A stretch of DNA of 48,080 bases, from assembly GCA_027008775.1 (NCBI GenBank), contig JALVDV010000009.1, positions 1 to 48,080 of the forward strand, read 5' to 3'. A program made the position numbers and the translations under genes. Source of the stretch: Candidatus Moraniibacteriota bacterium. Lineage in GTDB: Bacteria; Patescibacteriota; Minisyncoccia; Moranbacterales; DUUL01. Numbering within the stretch: the first letter of the stretch is position 1; each line of letters starts with the position of its first letter. Positions 30,082 through 38,110 of the stretch are shown here, one piece after another. A model generated the notes under the pieces. The model ran no database searches. It was not told the DNA's origin and worked only from the letters and a program-made list of their open reading frames with translations.

Positions 30082-30119
30082 CCCCCAATCCTCTAACAGG
30101 ATTGGGGGCTTTTTCTTTT
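30082..30119 (+). terminator. Intrinsic terminator of the 29.8-30.1 kb transcript
   Basis: CCCCCAATCCT-ctaac-AGGATTGGGGG, 11-bp perfect stem followed by cTTTTTcTTTT. Confidence 0.92.
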
Positions 30120-31237
30120 GTGAGGGACAACTTATCAATTTAAAATTGACTTTTTTCAACAATTTATTCTTAAAAACTTAAATGACAAGATCTTTATTTC
30201 GCCTAAGTCTGTGGTCTTTAAATGTAGCTTTGAAAATTACTGCGAATCTCTTAAACGGAAACCAATTTGTTGATTCTCTTGTCCTCAGAAATACTTACAA
30301 CTCAGAAGATAAACAAATAATAATCCGTTTGGAAAAAAGTTAAAAAGATAGTGATATCTTGAGGAAGGGATAGTAAATCTAGCAAAAAGAGAGGCGTGAA
30401 CTGTGTCTAATCTATAAATTATGAACCGTAATGAATTGCAAATTATAAACCGGCTGAACTTTCTGTATTATGAAATTATCAATAATTTCATAATGCCTTT
30501 ATTTTCACCTCCACTGATACAGTGTTAAATTTGAGTAAATTATGATGAATAGGAAATTAGCTGTAAACGATAAATTAACTAGTTGTATTTTATGATTATG
30601 CCTTTTTTATTATGATATTATTGATAATATCATAATGCCCTTTTCTTTTTAGCGGAATATTGCCTTCAAATAAGTCTCGGCTAAAAAATCAGGGGTGATA
30701 ATTTGTCGGTCAGTTTTCACTTTTGTCTATTATGATATTATCAATAATATCATAATACTCTTTCATTTTTTTGTCAGTTACTCATCGGATTGCCAAATCA
30801 TTAAATTGGCAGAATTATTGCGAATTAAAAAATCCGGTACTTGAAGTCCGGTAAATAAATCAAAAACTTTAACTTTTTACCTAATTGCATTATTCCGTTT
30901 TGTAAATACTTGCAAAAAGTCTGATTCGCCCTTACCGGAAATCATCAGAATTAAATCAACGAACAGAATAGAAGTGACAGCTTATACCCCCGAAATATAC
31001 CCCCGAAATCTGACATATTGTGAGTGTTAGGATTTTCCGGTTTAATCTTAAAGACAAAGGCGGGGACACTTTTAGAAATATTGTTGTCAGAAATTGATTT
31101 TTGGTGTTTAATGGACAAGGGAAAACAGTTTGTGTAATTGTAATTCTGAGAAATATTGCCGACTTAGTTTGAGTCCGTACTTCGGTTTGTCTTTAGTCAA
31201 TTTTATATAAAGACTGCGCCTCTTTTCCGGAATTTGT

Positions 31238-32998
31238 TTGTTTTTTCTCATTTTTTATTTGCTCCCAAAAATATTTTTCCCGAATCATGATTTTCACTCT
31301 TATTTAGCCTCTTATTTTATGACACGCTTGCAACGAAAACTCTATACCTTATCCTTCGTGATTTTGTTTATTCTGACCGCTCCCCTCTTAATAATGATGG
31401 CCAGTGGTTACAGTTTTGATTGGGTGGGCAAAGTCTTGGTACATAATGGAGGAATAACTATTAAAAGCATTCCGCGCGAAGTGGACATTTTTTTGGATGG
31501 CAAAAAAATTTCCGACAAAAAATTAAATATCATTAACGGCAACTATTTGATTAACGGGGTTCGCTTCGGCAAGCACACTGTCCGTTGTGAAAAAGAGGGT
31601 TATACCAGTTGGCAAAAAACGGTTGACGTTCATTCCGGAGTTTCCACCGAGTTTTGGAATGTAATTTTATTTCCCTTGAATAACAAAACCTTAAAAATTT
31701 ATTCTCCCACCAACGTAGAACGATTTTTTTTGTCACCCCGCAATGAAAATGAATTGGTTTTGTACCGTAAAAATGGCGATAAACTTTCCATTTCTTTGCT
31801 CAATACTAAAAGCGGGCAGGAAAAGTTATTGTTTGAAACCGACTCTTACATTCACTTTTTGCCACAAGCGGAAGAAAACGTGGAATGGAGCAGTAACCAT
31901 AAAAAAATATTGATTCCAGCGGAAAAATCCACTGGAGAAAAGGATTACCTTATTTTGGACACTGAAAACGAAGAAATCAAGCCGATATTTTTTTCGGAAA
32001 TTATCAAAAAAACCCCTCTTTTGACAAAAAATTTGTCGGCGGAAGAAAAACAAAAAGCAAATTTAAAAAAATCCAATTCGGCGGAAGACGCTCTGTCAAA
32101 CGGTGAGGCAAAAAAAGGCAAACGGGCCGGGCAAACTTTTTCCGGTAAAGAGGCGGTAGTAAAAGACAAAAAGGCCGGTAAAGCTTTTTCTCCGGTTGAT
32201 TTGATTTATTACGCTCGCTGGATGTTTGACAACGATCATAAATTATTGCTGTTGACGAGCGACCATCGCCTCCTTTTTGTGGATGTTGATGAGCCGACAG
32301 AAACACTCTTAATAGATGAAGGGGTTAATGGCTTTGATTTGGCCGGGGATCATTTATATTATTTAAAACTTAATTCCGGAGAAATTTGGGACGTCAAACC
32401 GGGAAAAGATTATCGTCAGCTCATAGCCAAAACAAAATTTCCTCCGGCAATAGGCAATGAGATTTTTTTGAGGATGTTTGTTTACGATGAATTAAGAATG
32501 ACTTTTCTAACGCCTACCAAGGAGTTGTTTGTTTTAAATAAACTGAAACCTTATGACTGGGAGTTGATTTTCAATAAGATTGCCGATGGTGTCAAAGGCA
32601 TCCAATTTAGCGACGACGGCAAAAAAATGCTTTACTGGACCAATAATGAAATTTGGGTTTATATGCTTCGTGATTGGGACAATCAACCGCGACGACACAG
32701 GAACGAAAAGATATTCATCACTCGTTTTCTTTCCGGAGTGAACAACGTGCAATGGTTGGAAACATTTGAAAACGTGATATTCACCAAGGAAAATCTCATT
32801 AAGGCGGCCGAACTGGACAACCGGGATAAAATAAATCTGGTGGATGTTTATCAAGCCAAGGGCGAGATAGAAGAACATAATGGCTTGTACAATAAACAAA
32901 CCGGCTTGTTTTATTTCTTGGAAGATGGCGATTCGCAAAAGCAAGTGCGCTCCATTGAGGTTATTAAACATTCAAGTTTTTTCGGTTTAGGCGCTTAG
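31238..32998 (+). CDS. Membrane-anchored PEGA-domain protein with beta-propeller-like C-terminal region
   Basis: GGITIKSIPREVDIFLDGKKIS...GVRFGKHTVRCEKEGYTSWQKTVDV; start likely internal at 31319 (MTRLQRKLYTLSFVILFIL). Confidence 0.8.
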   Translation: MFFLIFYLLPKIFFPNHDFHSYLASYFMTRLQRKLYTLSFVILFILTAPLLIMMASGYSFDWVGKVLVHNGGITIKSIPREVDIFLDGKKISDKKLNIINGNYLINGVRFGKHTVRCEKEGYTSWQKTVDVHSGVSTEFWNVILFPLNNKTLKIYSPTNVERFFLSPRNENELVLYRKNGDKLSISLLNTKSGQEKLLFETDSYIHFLPQAEENVEWSSNHKKILIPAEKSTGEKDYLILDTENEEIKPIFFSEIIKKTPLLTKNLSAEEKQKANLKKSNSAEDALSNGEAKKGKRAGQTFSGKEAVVKDKKAGKAFSPVDLIYYARWMFDNDHKLLLLTSDHRLLFVDVDEPTETLLIDEGVNGFDLAGDHLYYLKLNSGEIWDVKPGKDYRQLIAKTKFPPAIGNEIFLRMFVYDELRMTFLTPTKELFVLNKLKPYDWELIFNKIADGVKGIQFSDDGKKMLYWTNNEIWVYMLRDWDNQPRRHRNEKIFITRFLSGVNNVQWLETFENVIFTKENLIKAAELDNRDKINLVDVYQAKGEIEEHNGLYNKQTGLFYFLEDGDSQKQVRSIEVIKHSSFFGLGA

Positions 32999-33053
32999 AA
33001 AACGATGCATGATGTAGCAAATTCTGTTCTTATCAATTAGAAAATTCCAACTA

Positions 33054-33082
33054 AAAAATCGGGACAGGTAATCCCGATTTTT
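33054..33082. terminator. Bidirectional intrinsic terminator between convergent genes
   Basis: AAAAATCGGGA-caggtaa-TCCCGATTTTT. Confidence 0.88.
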
Positions 33083-33113
33083 GAAATGTTGCCAGCAGAC
33101 AATTCACTGTTTC

Positions 33114-33392
33114 CTATTCCACCACCGCCAAAACATCTTCCATAGCATTAAGGATTAGATATTCTTGGCCTTTAAATTCAACCTTACTGCCGGCATATTG
33201 TTTGAAAATAATTTTAACGCCTTCTTTAATTTTAGAATTGATGCTTGAGCTGTCACCAACAGCCACAACTTCCCCTTCTTGAGGGGTTTCATTTCCCTCA
33301 CCTTCCGGCAAAACAATGCCTGACTCGGTAGTTTTTTCTTCCTCTACCGGTTTAACCAAAATGTTTGCTCCCAAAGGTTGTATTTTTGCCAT
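33114..33392 (-). CDS. groES: Co-chaperonin GroES
   Basis: IQPLGANILVKPVEEEKTTESGIVLPEG...GEVVAVGDSS; 92 aa. Confidence 0.95.
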   Translation of the reverse strand: MAKIQPLGANILVKPVEEEKTTESGIVLPEGEGNETPQEGEVVAVGDSSSINSKIKEGVKIIFKQYAGSKVEFKGQEYLILNAMEDVLAVVE

Positions 33393-33565
33393 TTTATTTA
33401 TCTGTTAATTATTAGTTATTGATTAGTTGTTTATTCTTTCGTTTCTTATTTTAAGAATTTTAGCAATCGTGTCAAGTAATTGCTAATTATCGACCCGGCC
33501 CCCTTGATTTAATTGCACAGTTGGGTATTATTTATTTGCACGGGTTTGTTGTGAGTGCTTTATTT

Positions 33566-33638
33566 GCCTGCATAGCTCAGTTGGTAGAGCAACGCACTCG
33601 TAACGCGTAGGTCATCGGTTCGATCCCGATTGCAGGCT
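33566..33638 (+). tRNA. tRNA-Thr (anticodon CGT)
   Basis: GCCTGCA/TGCAGGC acceptor; D-arm AGCTCAGTTGGTAGAGC; anticodon loop CTCGTAA; T-arm ATCGGTTCGATCCCGAT. Confidence 0.93.
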
Positions 33639-33718
33639 CAAGATTGTTACTGTGCTGATCAGAAGACAAGCAAATCCAATGTCACTAAAAAAATAAAAAC
33701 GAGTGAAAGAAAAGAAAG

Positions 33719-34300
33719 ATGAATAAAATTTTATTGCGTCTCAGATATCCAAAATTGATTTTACTTGGAGTGTCTTTTTTGTTGGGTTTTTTGATTTATT
33801 TTGACCAAAATAATTTTCATTTTCACACCCTCATTGACAAGGCCGGTTATTGGGGAATTTTTTTGGCGGGCGCTTTTCTTTCCCATGGTTTCACTTTGGG
33901 TCCCGGCATCGCTGCCCTTTTAATTGTCGCCCAAGAAACCGGCAGACCTTTTTGGTTGGTCAGTTTGATTGCCACCTTGGGCGCCATCATCGGCAATGGA
34001 ATAACTTACAATCTCTTGCGGATTTCTTATCATCAGGAATTGGAGGAATTATCGCGTCTGCCCTTTTTTAAAAGACTGCAAGAATGGAGTGAACGACATA
34101 CGCCAAATCTGATAAAAAAATATCTCTTTCCCGTTTTCGCCGGCATTATTTCCGCCACTCCCTTGCCCGATGAATTTAGCATTTTGTTGATTAAGGCTTC
34201 GCAAGGAGTTTCCATTACCGCCTTCACCATTATTACCGCCTTGGTTAGTATTTTCGGGGTAACTGTCATTTTACTGCTGGGTCGGATACTCGCCGGCTAA
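33719..34300 (+). CDS. Polytopic membrane protein, possibly VTT/DedA-like
   Basis: 193 aa with several hydrophobic helices; IISATPLPDEFSILLIKASQG; family assignment tentative. Confidence 0.55.
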   Translation: MNKILLRLRYPKLILLGVSFLLGFLIYFDQNNFHFHTLIDKAGYWGIFLAGAFLSHGFTLGPGIAALLIVAQETGRPFWLVSLIATLGAIIGNGITYNLLRISYHQELEELSRLPFFKRLQEWSERHTPNLIKKYLFPVFAGIISATPLPDEFSILLIKASQGVSITAFTIITALVSIFGVTVILLLGRILAG

Positions 34301-35271
34301 TTCATTTTCTTATTTTCAATCCATTCCCGCAAAGCTTCCTGGTAAGGACGTAGGGGCGGTCTTTTTCTGTTTTGCAAAACGGAAACCGCCGGTCTCTGCG
34401 CCGGCCGAGGAAATTCTTCCGGTCCCACCGGAATTATTTTTGTTTTCAGGTTTAATAGACTATAAAGAGTTTCTACGCCTTCAAACCAAGTGGCTACCCC
34501 TTCATTGGCCAAGTGGTAAATTCCGTTTGGTTCACGATTCTCAACAATCTCCCGACTGGCCCGGGCCAGATCGGGAGCGTAAGTAAATTTACTGAGTTCC
34601 CCGTCCACCGCTTTCACGCTGAAATGCTTTAATCCCAATTCCCACATCACTTCAAAAAAACTTTTTTTAGCCAAATTGTTTTTGGAATCACCACCAAACA
34701 ATTTGGAAAGGCGAATTAAATAATAGTCGCCGCTAACCTCTTCCACCGCCTCTTCTCCACGCCACTTGGTGTAGCCATAACGGTTGAGCGGGTTGGGCTG
34801 ATCGTCTTCGGCATATTGCCAGCAAGAAATTGTTTCCTCTCTGCCTTCATACTGACAACCATCGCAACCGTGTCCACAGCAATAGGGCGCTCTCTGACCG
34901 TTTTTATATCTTGGTCGCTTTCCGTCAAAGACATAATCGGAAGAATAGTGGACAAAAGTGCTTCCCAAATTATTGGCTATTTCCGCCAATTTCTTTGGCA
35001 AATCAATATTTAAAACTTTGGCTTTGGCATATTCCTCATCATCTTCTTCGCAGGAATCAACCGCGTTGTAGGCTACGGCATTGTAAATAACGTCCGGCCA
35101 GACAGCTTGTACTTTGTTTGTTAATTTTTTAAAATCACGAACGTCCACTTCATCAATGTCCCAAGCAAACACTTGATAATCTTCAGGGTTATTGGCTTGG
35201 AGCTGGCGGTAGAGCTTGGTTAATTCTGAACCAAGCATACCTTTGGCTCCTAAAATCAATATTTTTTGCAT
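34297..35271 (-). CDS. dTDP-4-dehydrorhamnose reductase-like (RfbD) with Cys-rich insertion
   Basis: ILILGAKGMLGSELTKL Rossmann motif, SSDYVFDGK, YGYTKWRGE; insertion RAPYCCGHGCDGCQYEGREETISC. Confidence 0.88.
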   Translation of the reverse strand: MQKILILGAKGMLGSELTKLYRQLQANNPEDYQVFAWDIDEVDVRDFKKLTNKVQAVWPDVIYNAVAYNAVDSCEEDDEEYAKAKVLNIDLPKKLAEIANNLGSTFVHYSSDYVFDGKRPRYKNGQRAPYCCGHGCDGCQYEGREETISCWQYAEDDQPNPLNRYGYTKWRGEEAVEEVSGDYYLIRLSKLFGGDSKNNLAKKSFFEVMWELGLKHFSVKAVDGELSKFTYAPDLARASREIVENREPNGIYHLANEGVATWFEGVETLYSLLNLKTKIIPVGPEEFPRPAQRPAVSVLQNRKRPPLRPYQEALREWIENKKMN

Positions 35272-35280
35272 AGTCTTAAA

Positions 35281-36087
35281 TTAAGTTGTTTTATTTTTAC
35301 TAATCACCCTCTCTAACTGAAAACGAGCAATTTCACTTAATTCTTCGCGGTTACTTTGCTTGTCAACATAAAATGGTTTTCCCAAATAAACATCTTTTTT
35401 CTTAAATGCTACCGGAATTATAGGAAGAGCTTGTTCGTTTATTTTTTGATAAAGTTTGGCAATCAAGCCGTATCCGGGGAAAGGGTGTCGTGGATCATTT
35501 TTCAAGCGAGTCCAAAGACCATCAACAAATAATTGAATATTTTGTCCCGCCAAAAGAACGGCTACGATTTGTTTTAAATATTTTTTATTTTTTAACAAAT
35601 CAACTGCTGAGTATCTAAGTATTTTCTCTTGATTTCTTTTTTCCCAAAAGGGCGCTCGTTTTAAAATTTCTTTTTTTTCTTCTAGACTCAATTCCGGAAA
35701 TTTAGCCCGTAACGGCAACATTTCCAACTCTTTCATCAGATTTTTTTTGACACCAAAAAGAAGTTGATCCTGCCAATGAATGGTTTCAGAAGCTACCAGA
35801 TGAACTTTTTCGTCTAAAGCCACCATGAGTCGCCAGATGTCATCTCCTTCATTGTGCCGACTGATAAATAGTTTTTCGCCGACGGGAAGGTTTTCTTGAC
35901 CGTAAACATGCTCCACTAATCTACTCTTAACCATTTTGACCAGGTTGTAAATAAGGGAGGGTTTGTCAGCCGGCCTGATATAATCTGGTAGATATTTTCT
36001 GATAAATTCTTCTTTTTTATTTGTAATCTTTTCTTGATTAAAATTTGCTTCTTTTTTATTTTTATTCAATGCCATATTGATATCCAA
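35281..36087 (-). CDS. PlsC-like acyltransferase (divergent)
   Basis: HNEGDD fits HX4D acyltransferase motif I; later FVDGLWTR in the position of the FPEGTR motif. Confidence 0.55.
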   Translation of the reverse strand: MDINMALNKNKKEANFNQEKITNKKEEFIRKYLPDYIRPADKPSLIYNLVKMVKSRLVEHVYGQENLPVGEKLFISRHNEGDDIWRLMVALDEKVHLVASETIHWQDQLLFGVKKNLMKELEMLPLRAKFPELSLEEKKEILKRAPFWEKRNQEKILRYSAVDLLKNKKYLKQIVAVLLAGQNIQLFVDGLWTRLKNDPRHPFPGYGLIAKLYQKINEQALPIIPVAFKKKDVYLGKPFYVDKQSNREELSEIARFQLERVISKNKTT

Positions 36088-36094
36088 CTAAAAC

Positions 36095-36646
36095 TTATTT
36101 TGCCCGAGGAGGTGGAATACGAGGACCGAGTTTTTTAATTTTTAAATTATTCAATTGTCCCCTTATTTTATTGATTTCTTTCAATACTTCTTTCTTTTGC
36201 CAACCCTTCCTCTCTAGCAAATTAAGACAATATTCAATGGTTTTTTCATAGTTGTTTTTAAAACGAGTATTGATTTTTTTCCAGGGAATACCTCGCAAAT
36301 CGTCAGCCAGCCGGTGGTTAAATTTTACCAAACCCTCTTGCAACAAAACGGCAATCATCGGATAGCCAAGATATCCCTGCCAGTAACTGCCGTTATCATT
36401 AGCCGTCAAAGCATTGAAATCTTTGTTGGCTCTAACCAAATAAAATTTGTTTCGCTCGGAAGAATAAACCCGCCAACAAAGTTCACTTTTGCTTCTTTTC
36501 TCTGACGGAGCGCAGGGTTTTATTCTGTCTTTATCGCCCAGAGTGCCCAGGGCCTCAAAAATTTTAATCAACGGTGGTTGTTTCCAAAAATTTTTTCCCG
36601 GCGCCACCGTCCCGTGTCTGTTCATCAGTTTACTGTTGGTTGCCAT
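36095..36646 (-). CDS. Hypothetical protein
   Basis: 183-aa ORF collinear with neighbours. Confidence 0.6.
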   Translation of the reverse strand: MATNSKLMNRHGTVAPGKNFWKQPPLIKIFEALGTLGDKDRIKPCAPSEKRSKSELCWRVYSSERNKFYLVRANKDFNALTANDNGSYWQGYLGYPMIAVLLQEGLVKFNHRLADDLRGIPWKKINTRFKNNYEKTIEYCLNLLERKGWQKKEVLKEINKIRGQLNNLKIKKLGPRIPPPRAK

Positions 36647-36661
36647 AATAATTTTTGAAAC

Positions 36662-36796
36662 TTAAAATAGTTTTCCCAATATATTTTCACCGGTACTAGA
36701 GTTATTGAAAAGCCATCCGACCAAATAGATCAGCAATAAGAACAGCAGACCTGATATCGTTGCCAATATGATGTAGAATTGATATTTTTTATTCAT
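36662..36796 (-). CDS. Small single-TM protein MNKKYQFYIILATISGLLFLLLIYLVGWLFNNSSTGENILGKLF
   Basis: 44-aa ORF with one clear TM helix, between rarA and 36095-36646. Confidence 0.5.
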   Translation of the reverse strand: MNKKYQFYIILATISGLLFLLLIYLVGWLFNNSSTGENILGKLF

Positions 36797-36822
36797 TCTT
36801 TTAGGAAGGATTATTTTTTAAA

Positions 36823-38088
36823 TTACTTTTTAATATTTAACCATTTTTTATTCTTCAACTCGGGGGGCAAGAAAGTTTGTTTCTTGTTTTCTTCGGCTGA
36901 AACTTTGGGAGTGTATTTATAGCCCTGACCATAACCTAATTCTCTCATCAATTCGGTGGAGGCATTGCGAAGGTGCAAGGGAACCGGTAGGTGGCCAGTT
37001 TTTTTGACTGTTTCGGTCACTTTTTGGTAAGCCTCGTAGAGAGCGATTGATTTTTTGCTTTTAGCCATATAAACGGTGGCTTGGGCCAAATTGAGAGCAC
37101 ATTCCGGCATCCCCAGAAAGCGACAGGCGTCGTAGGCGGCAGTGGCTTGAGGAAGCGCCAGACTGTTGGCCAAGCCGATATCTTCACTGGCAAATCTAAT
37201 CAAACGACGGGCAATGTACAGAGGGTCTTCTCCCCCTTCCAGCATCCTGACCAACCAATATAGGCCGGCGTTGGCGTCTCCGCCACGCAATGATTTATGA
37301 AAAGCGCTAATGAGGTTATAATGTTCTTCTCCTTGGCGATCGTAAAAAAGATTTGATTTTTGCATGGCCTCTTCAATATCCCGGCGCCGGACAATTTTTT
37401 GGCTAATTGATTTGCTTTTACCTTTTTCTTTTGCCCGACTGGTTGAACAAATTTTAGGCAAAACTTCCAAGGCATTGAGCAATGTTCGGGCGTCACCATT
37501 GCTGAGGGTGACCAAGTAGCGTTTATTTTTGTCCGATATGACTAAATTTTCTTTCCCCAAACCATTCTCCTTGTCCTTCAAAACTTTATTTAAAATCTTT
37601 AACAAATCTTTGTCCAAGAGACTGTTAAGAATAAAAGTGCGACAACGCGACAATAAAGCGTTATTAACGGTAAAACTGGGATTTTCGGTGGTTGCTCCGA
37701 TGAGGATTATTTTCCCCTTTTCCACATAAGGCAACAAGGCGTCTTGTTGCGACTTATTGAAGCGGTGAATTTCATCAATGAAAAGAATTGTCCGCCGGCC
37801 AGACCGCAAATTATCCGTTGCTTGACGAGCGATTTTTCTGATTTCCTTGACTCCCGCTTCGGTAGCATTGAGCTGTTGAAAATCGGCTTTGGTTTCTTGA
37901 GCAATAATATTGGCCAAAGTGGTTTTACCACTACCCGGAGGTCCCCACAGTAAACAGGAGGCAACCTGATCTTGGGCGATCAATTGTTGTAAAATTTTTC
38001 CTTCTCCGACTAAATGTTTTTGGCCGACAAATTCAGCCAGATTCTTCGGGCGCATTCTTTCGGCTAAGGGCGCAGATTTATTTTGCAT
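36823..38088 (-). CDS. rarA: Replication-associated recombination protein A (RarA/MgsA AAA ATPase)
   Basis: PLAERMRPKNLAEFVGQKHLVG, LLWGPPGSGKTTLANII, LFIDEIHRFNKSQQDALLPYVE. Confidence 0.95.
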   Translation of the reverse strand: MQNKSAPLAERMRPKNLAEFVGQKHLVGEGKILQQLIAQDQVASCLLWGPPGSGKTTLANIIAQETKADFQQLNATEAGVKEIRKIARQATDNLRSGRRTILFIDEIHRFNKSQQDALLPYVEKGKIILIGATTENPSFTVNNALLSRCRTFILNSLLDKDLLKILNKVLKDKENGLGKENLVISDKNKRYLVTLSNGDARTLLNALEVLPKICSTSRAKEKGKSKSISQKIVRRRDIEEAMQKSNLFYDRQGEEHYNLISAFHKSLRGGDANAGLYWLVRMLEGGEDPLYIARRLIRFASEDIGLANSLALPQATAAYDACRFLGMPECALNLAQATVYMAKSKKSIALYEAYQKVTETVKKTGHLPVPLHLRNASTELMRELGYGQGYKYTPKVSAEENKKQTFLPPELKNKKWLNIKK

Positions 38089-38110
38089 AACTAAATTTTG
38101 AAAGCTTGAA

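Larger units (their letters stand above)
29827..30119 (+). ncRNA. Putative ~290-nt structured RNA / small-ORF transcript of unknown class
   Basis: Bounded by a perfect promoter and a strong intrinsic terminator; locally GC-rich; hairpin GAGGCCG-cggga-CGGCCTC (29998-30016); TCTGGC...GCCAGA and CCTC-tctt-GAGG pairings. Confidence 0.6.
25679..30757. repeat. Array of 12 dispersed 30-bp palindromes (14-bp arms, TG/CA centre)
   Basis: Copies start at 25679, 25868, 26713, 26844, 27301, 28905, 29172, 29327, 29446, 30466, 30608, 30728; consensus TATTATGATATTAT(TG or CA)ATAATATCATAATA; all between genes. Confidence 0.95.

Noticed and set aside
29827-30119. RNase P RNA, tmRNA or SRP RNA
   Set aside because: I did not see the conserved core sequences (GAGGAAAGUC-type P RNA core, tmRNA T-loop/tag end, or SRP GGAA-type loop).
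29764-30130. ORFs on the - strand at 29764..29982 and 29837..30130
   Set aside because: Antisense to the promoter-terminator unit; low-complexity composition and no family features.
25679-30757. CRISPR array
   Set aside because: The palindromes are spaced irregularly (119 to ~1600 bp), occur in both orientations and have genes between them; no cas genes.
25679-30757. Multiple dif/Xer sites
   Set aside because: dif is normally single-copy with 11-bp arms and a 6-bp centre; these are 14-2-14 palindromes in 12 copies.
30983-31008. Tandem 13-bp repeat TATACCCCCGAAA x2
   Set aside because: Only two units with no further context; probably slippage.
33114-33392. Missing groEL next to groES as an anomaly
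   Set aside because: Separation of groES and groEL is not rare; groEL may be elsewhere in the genome.
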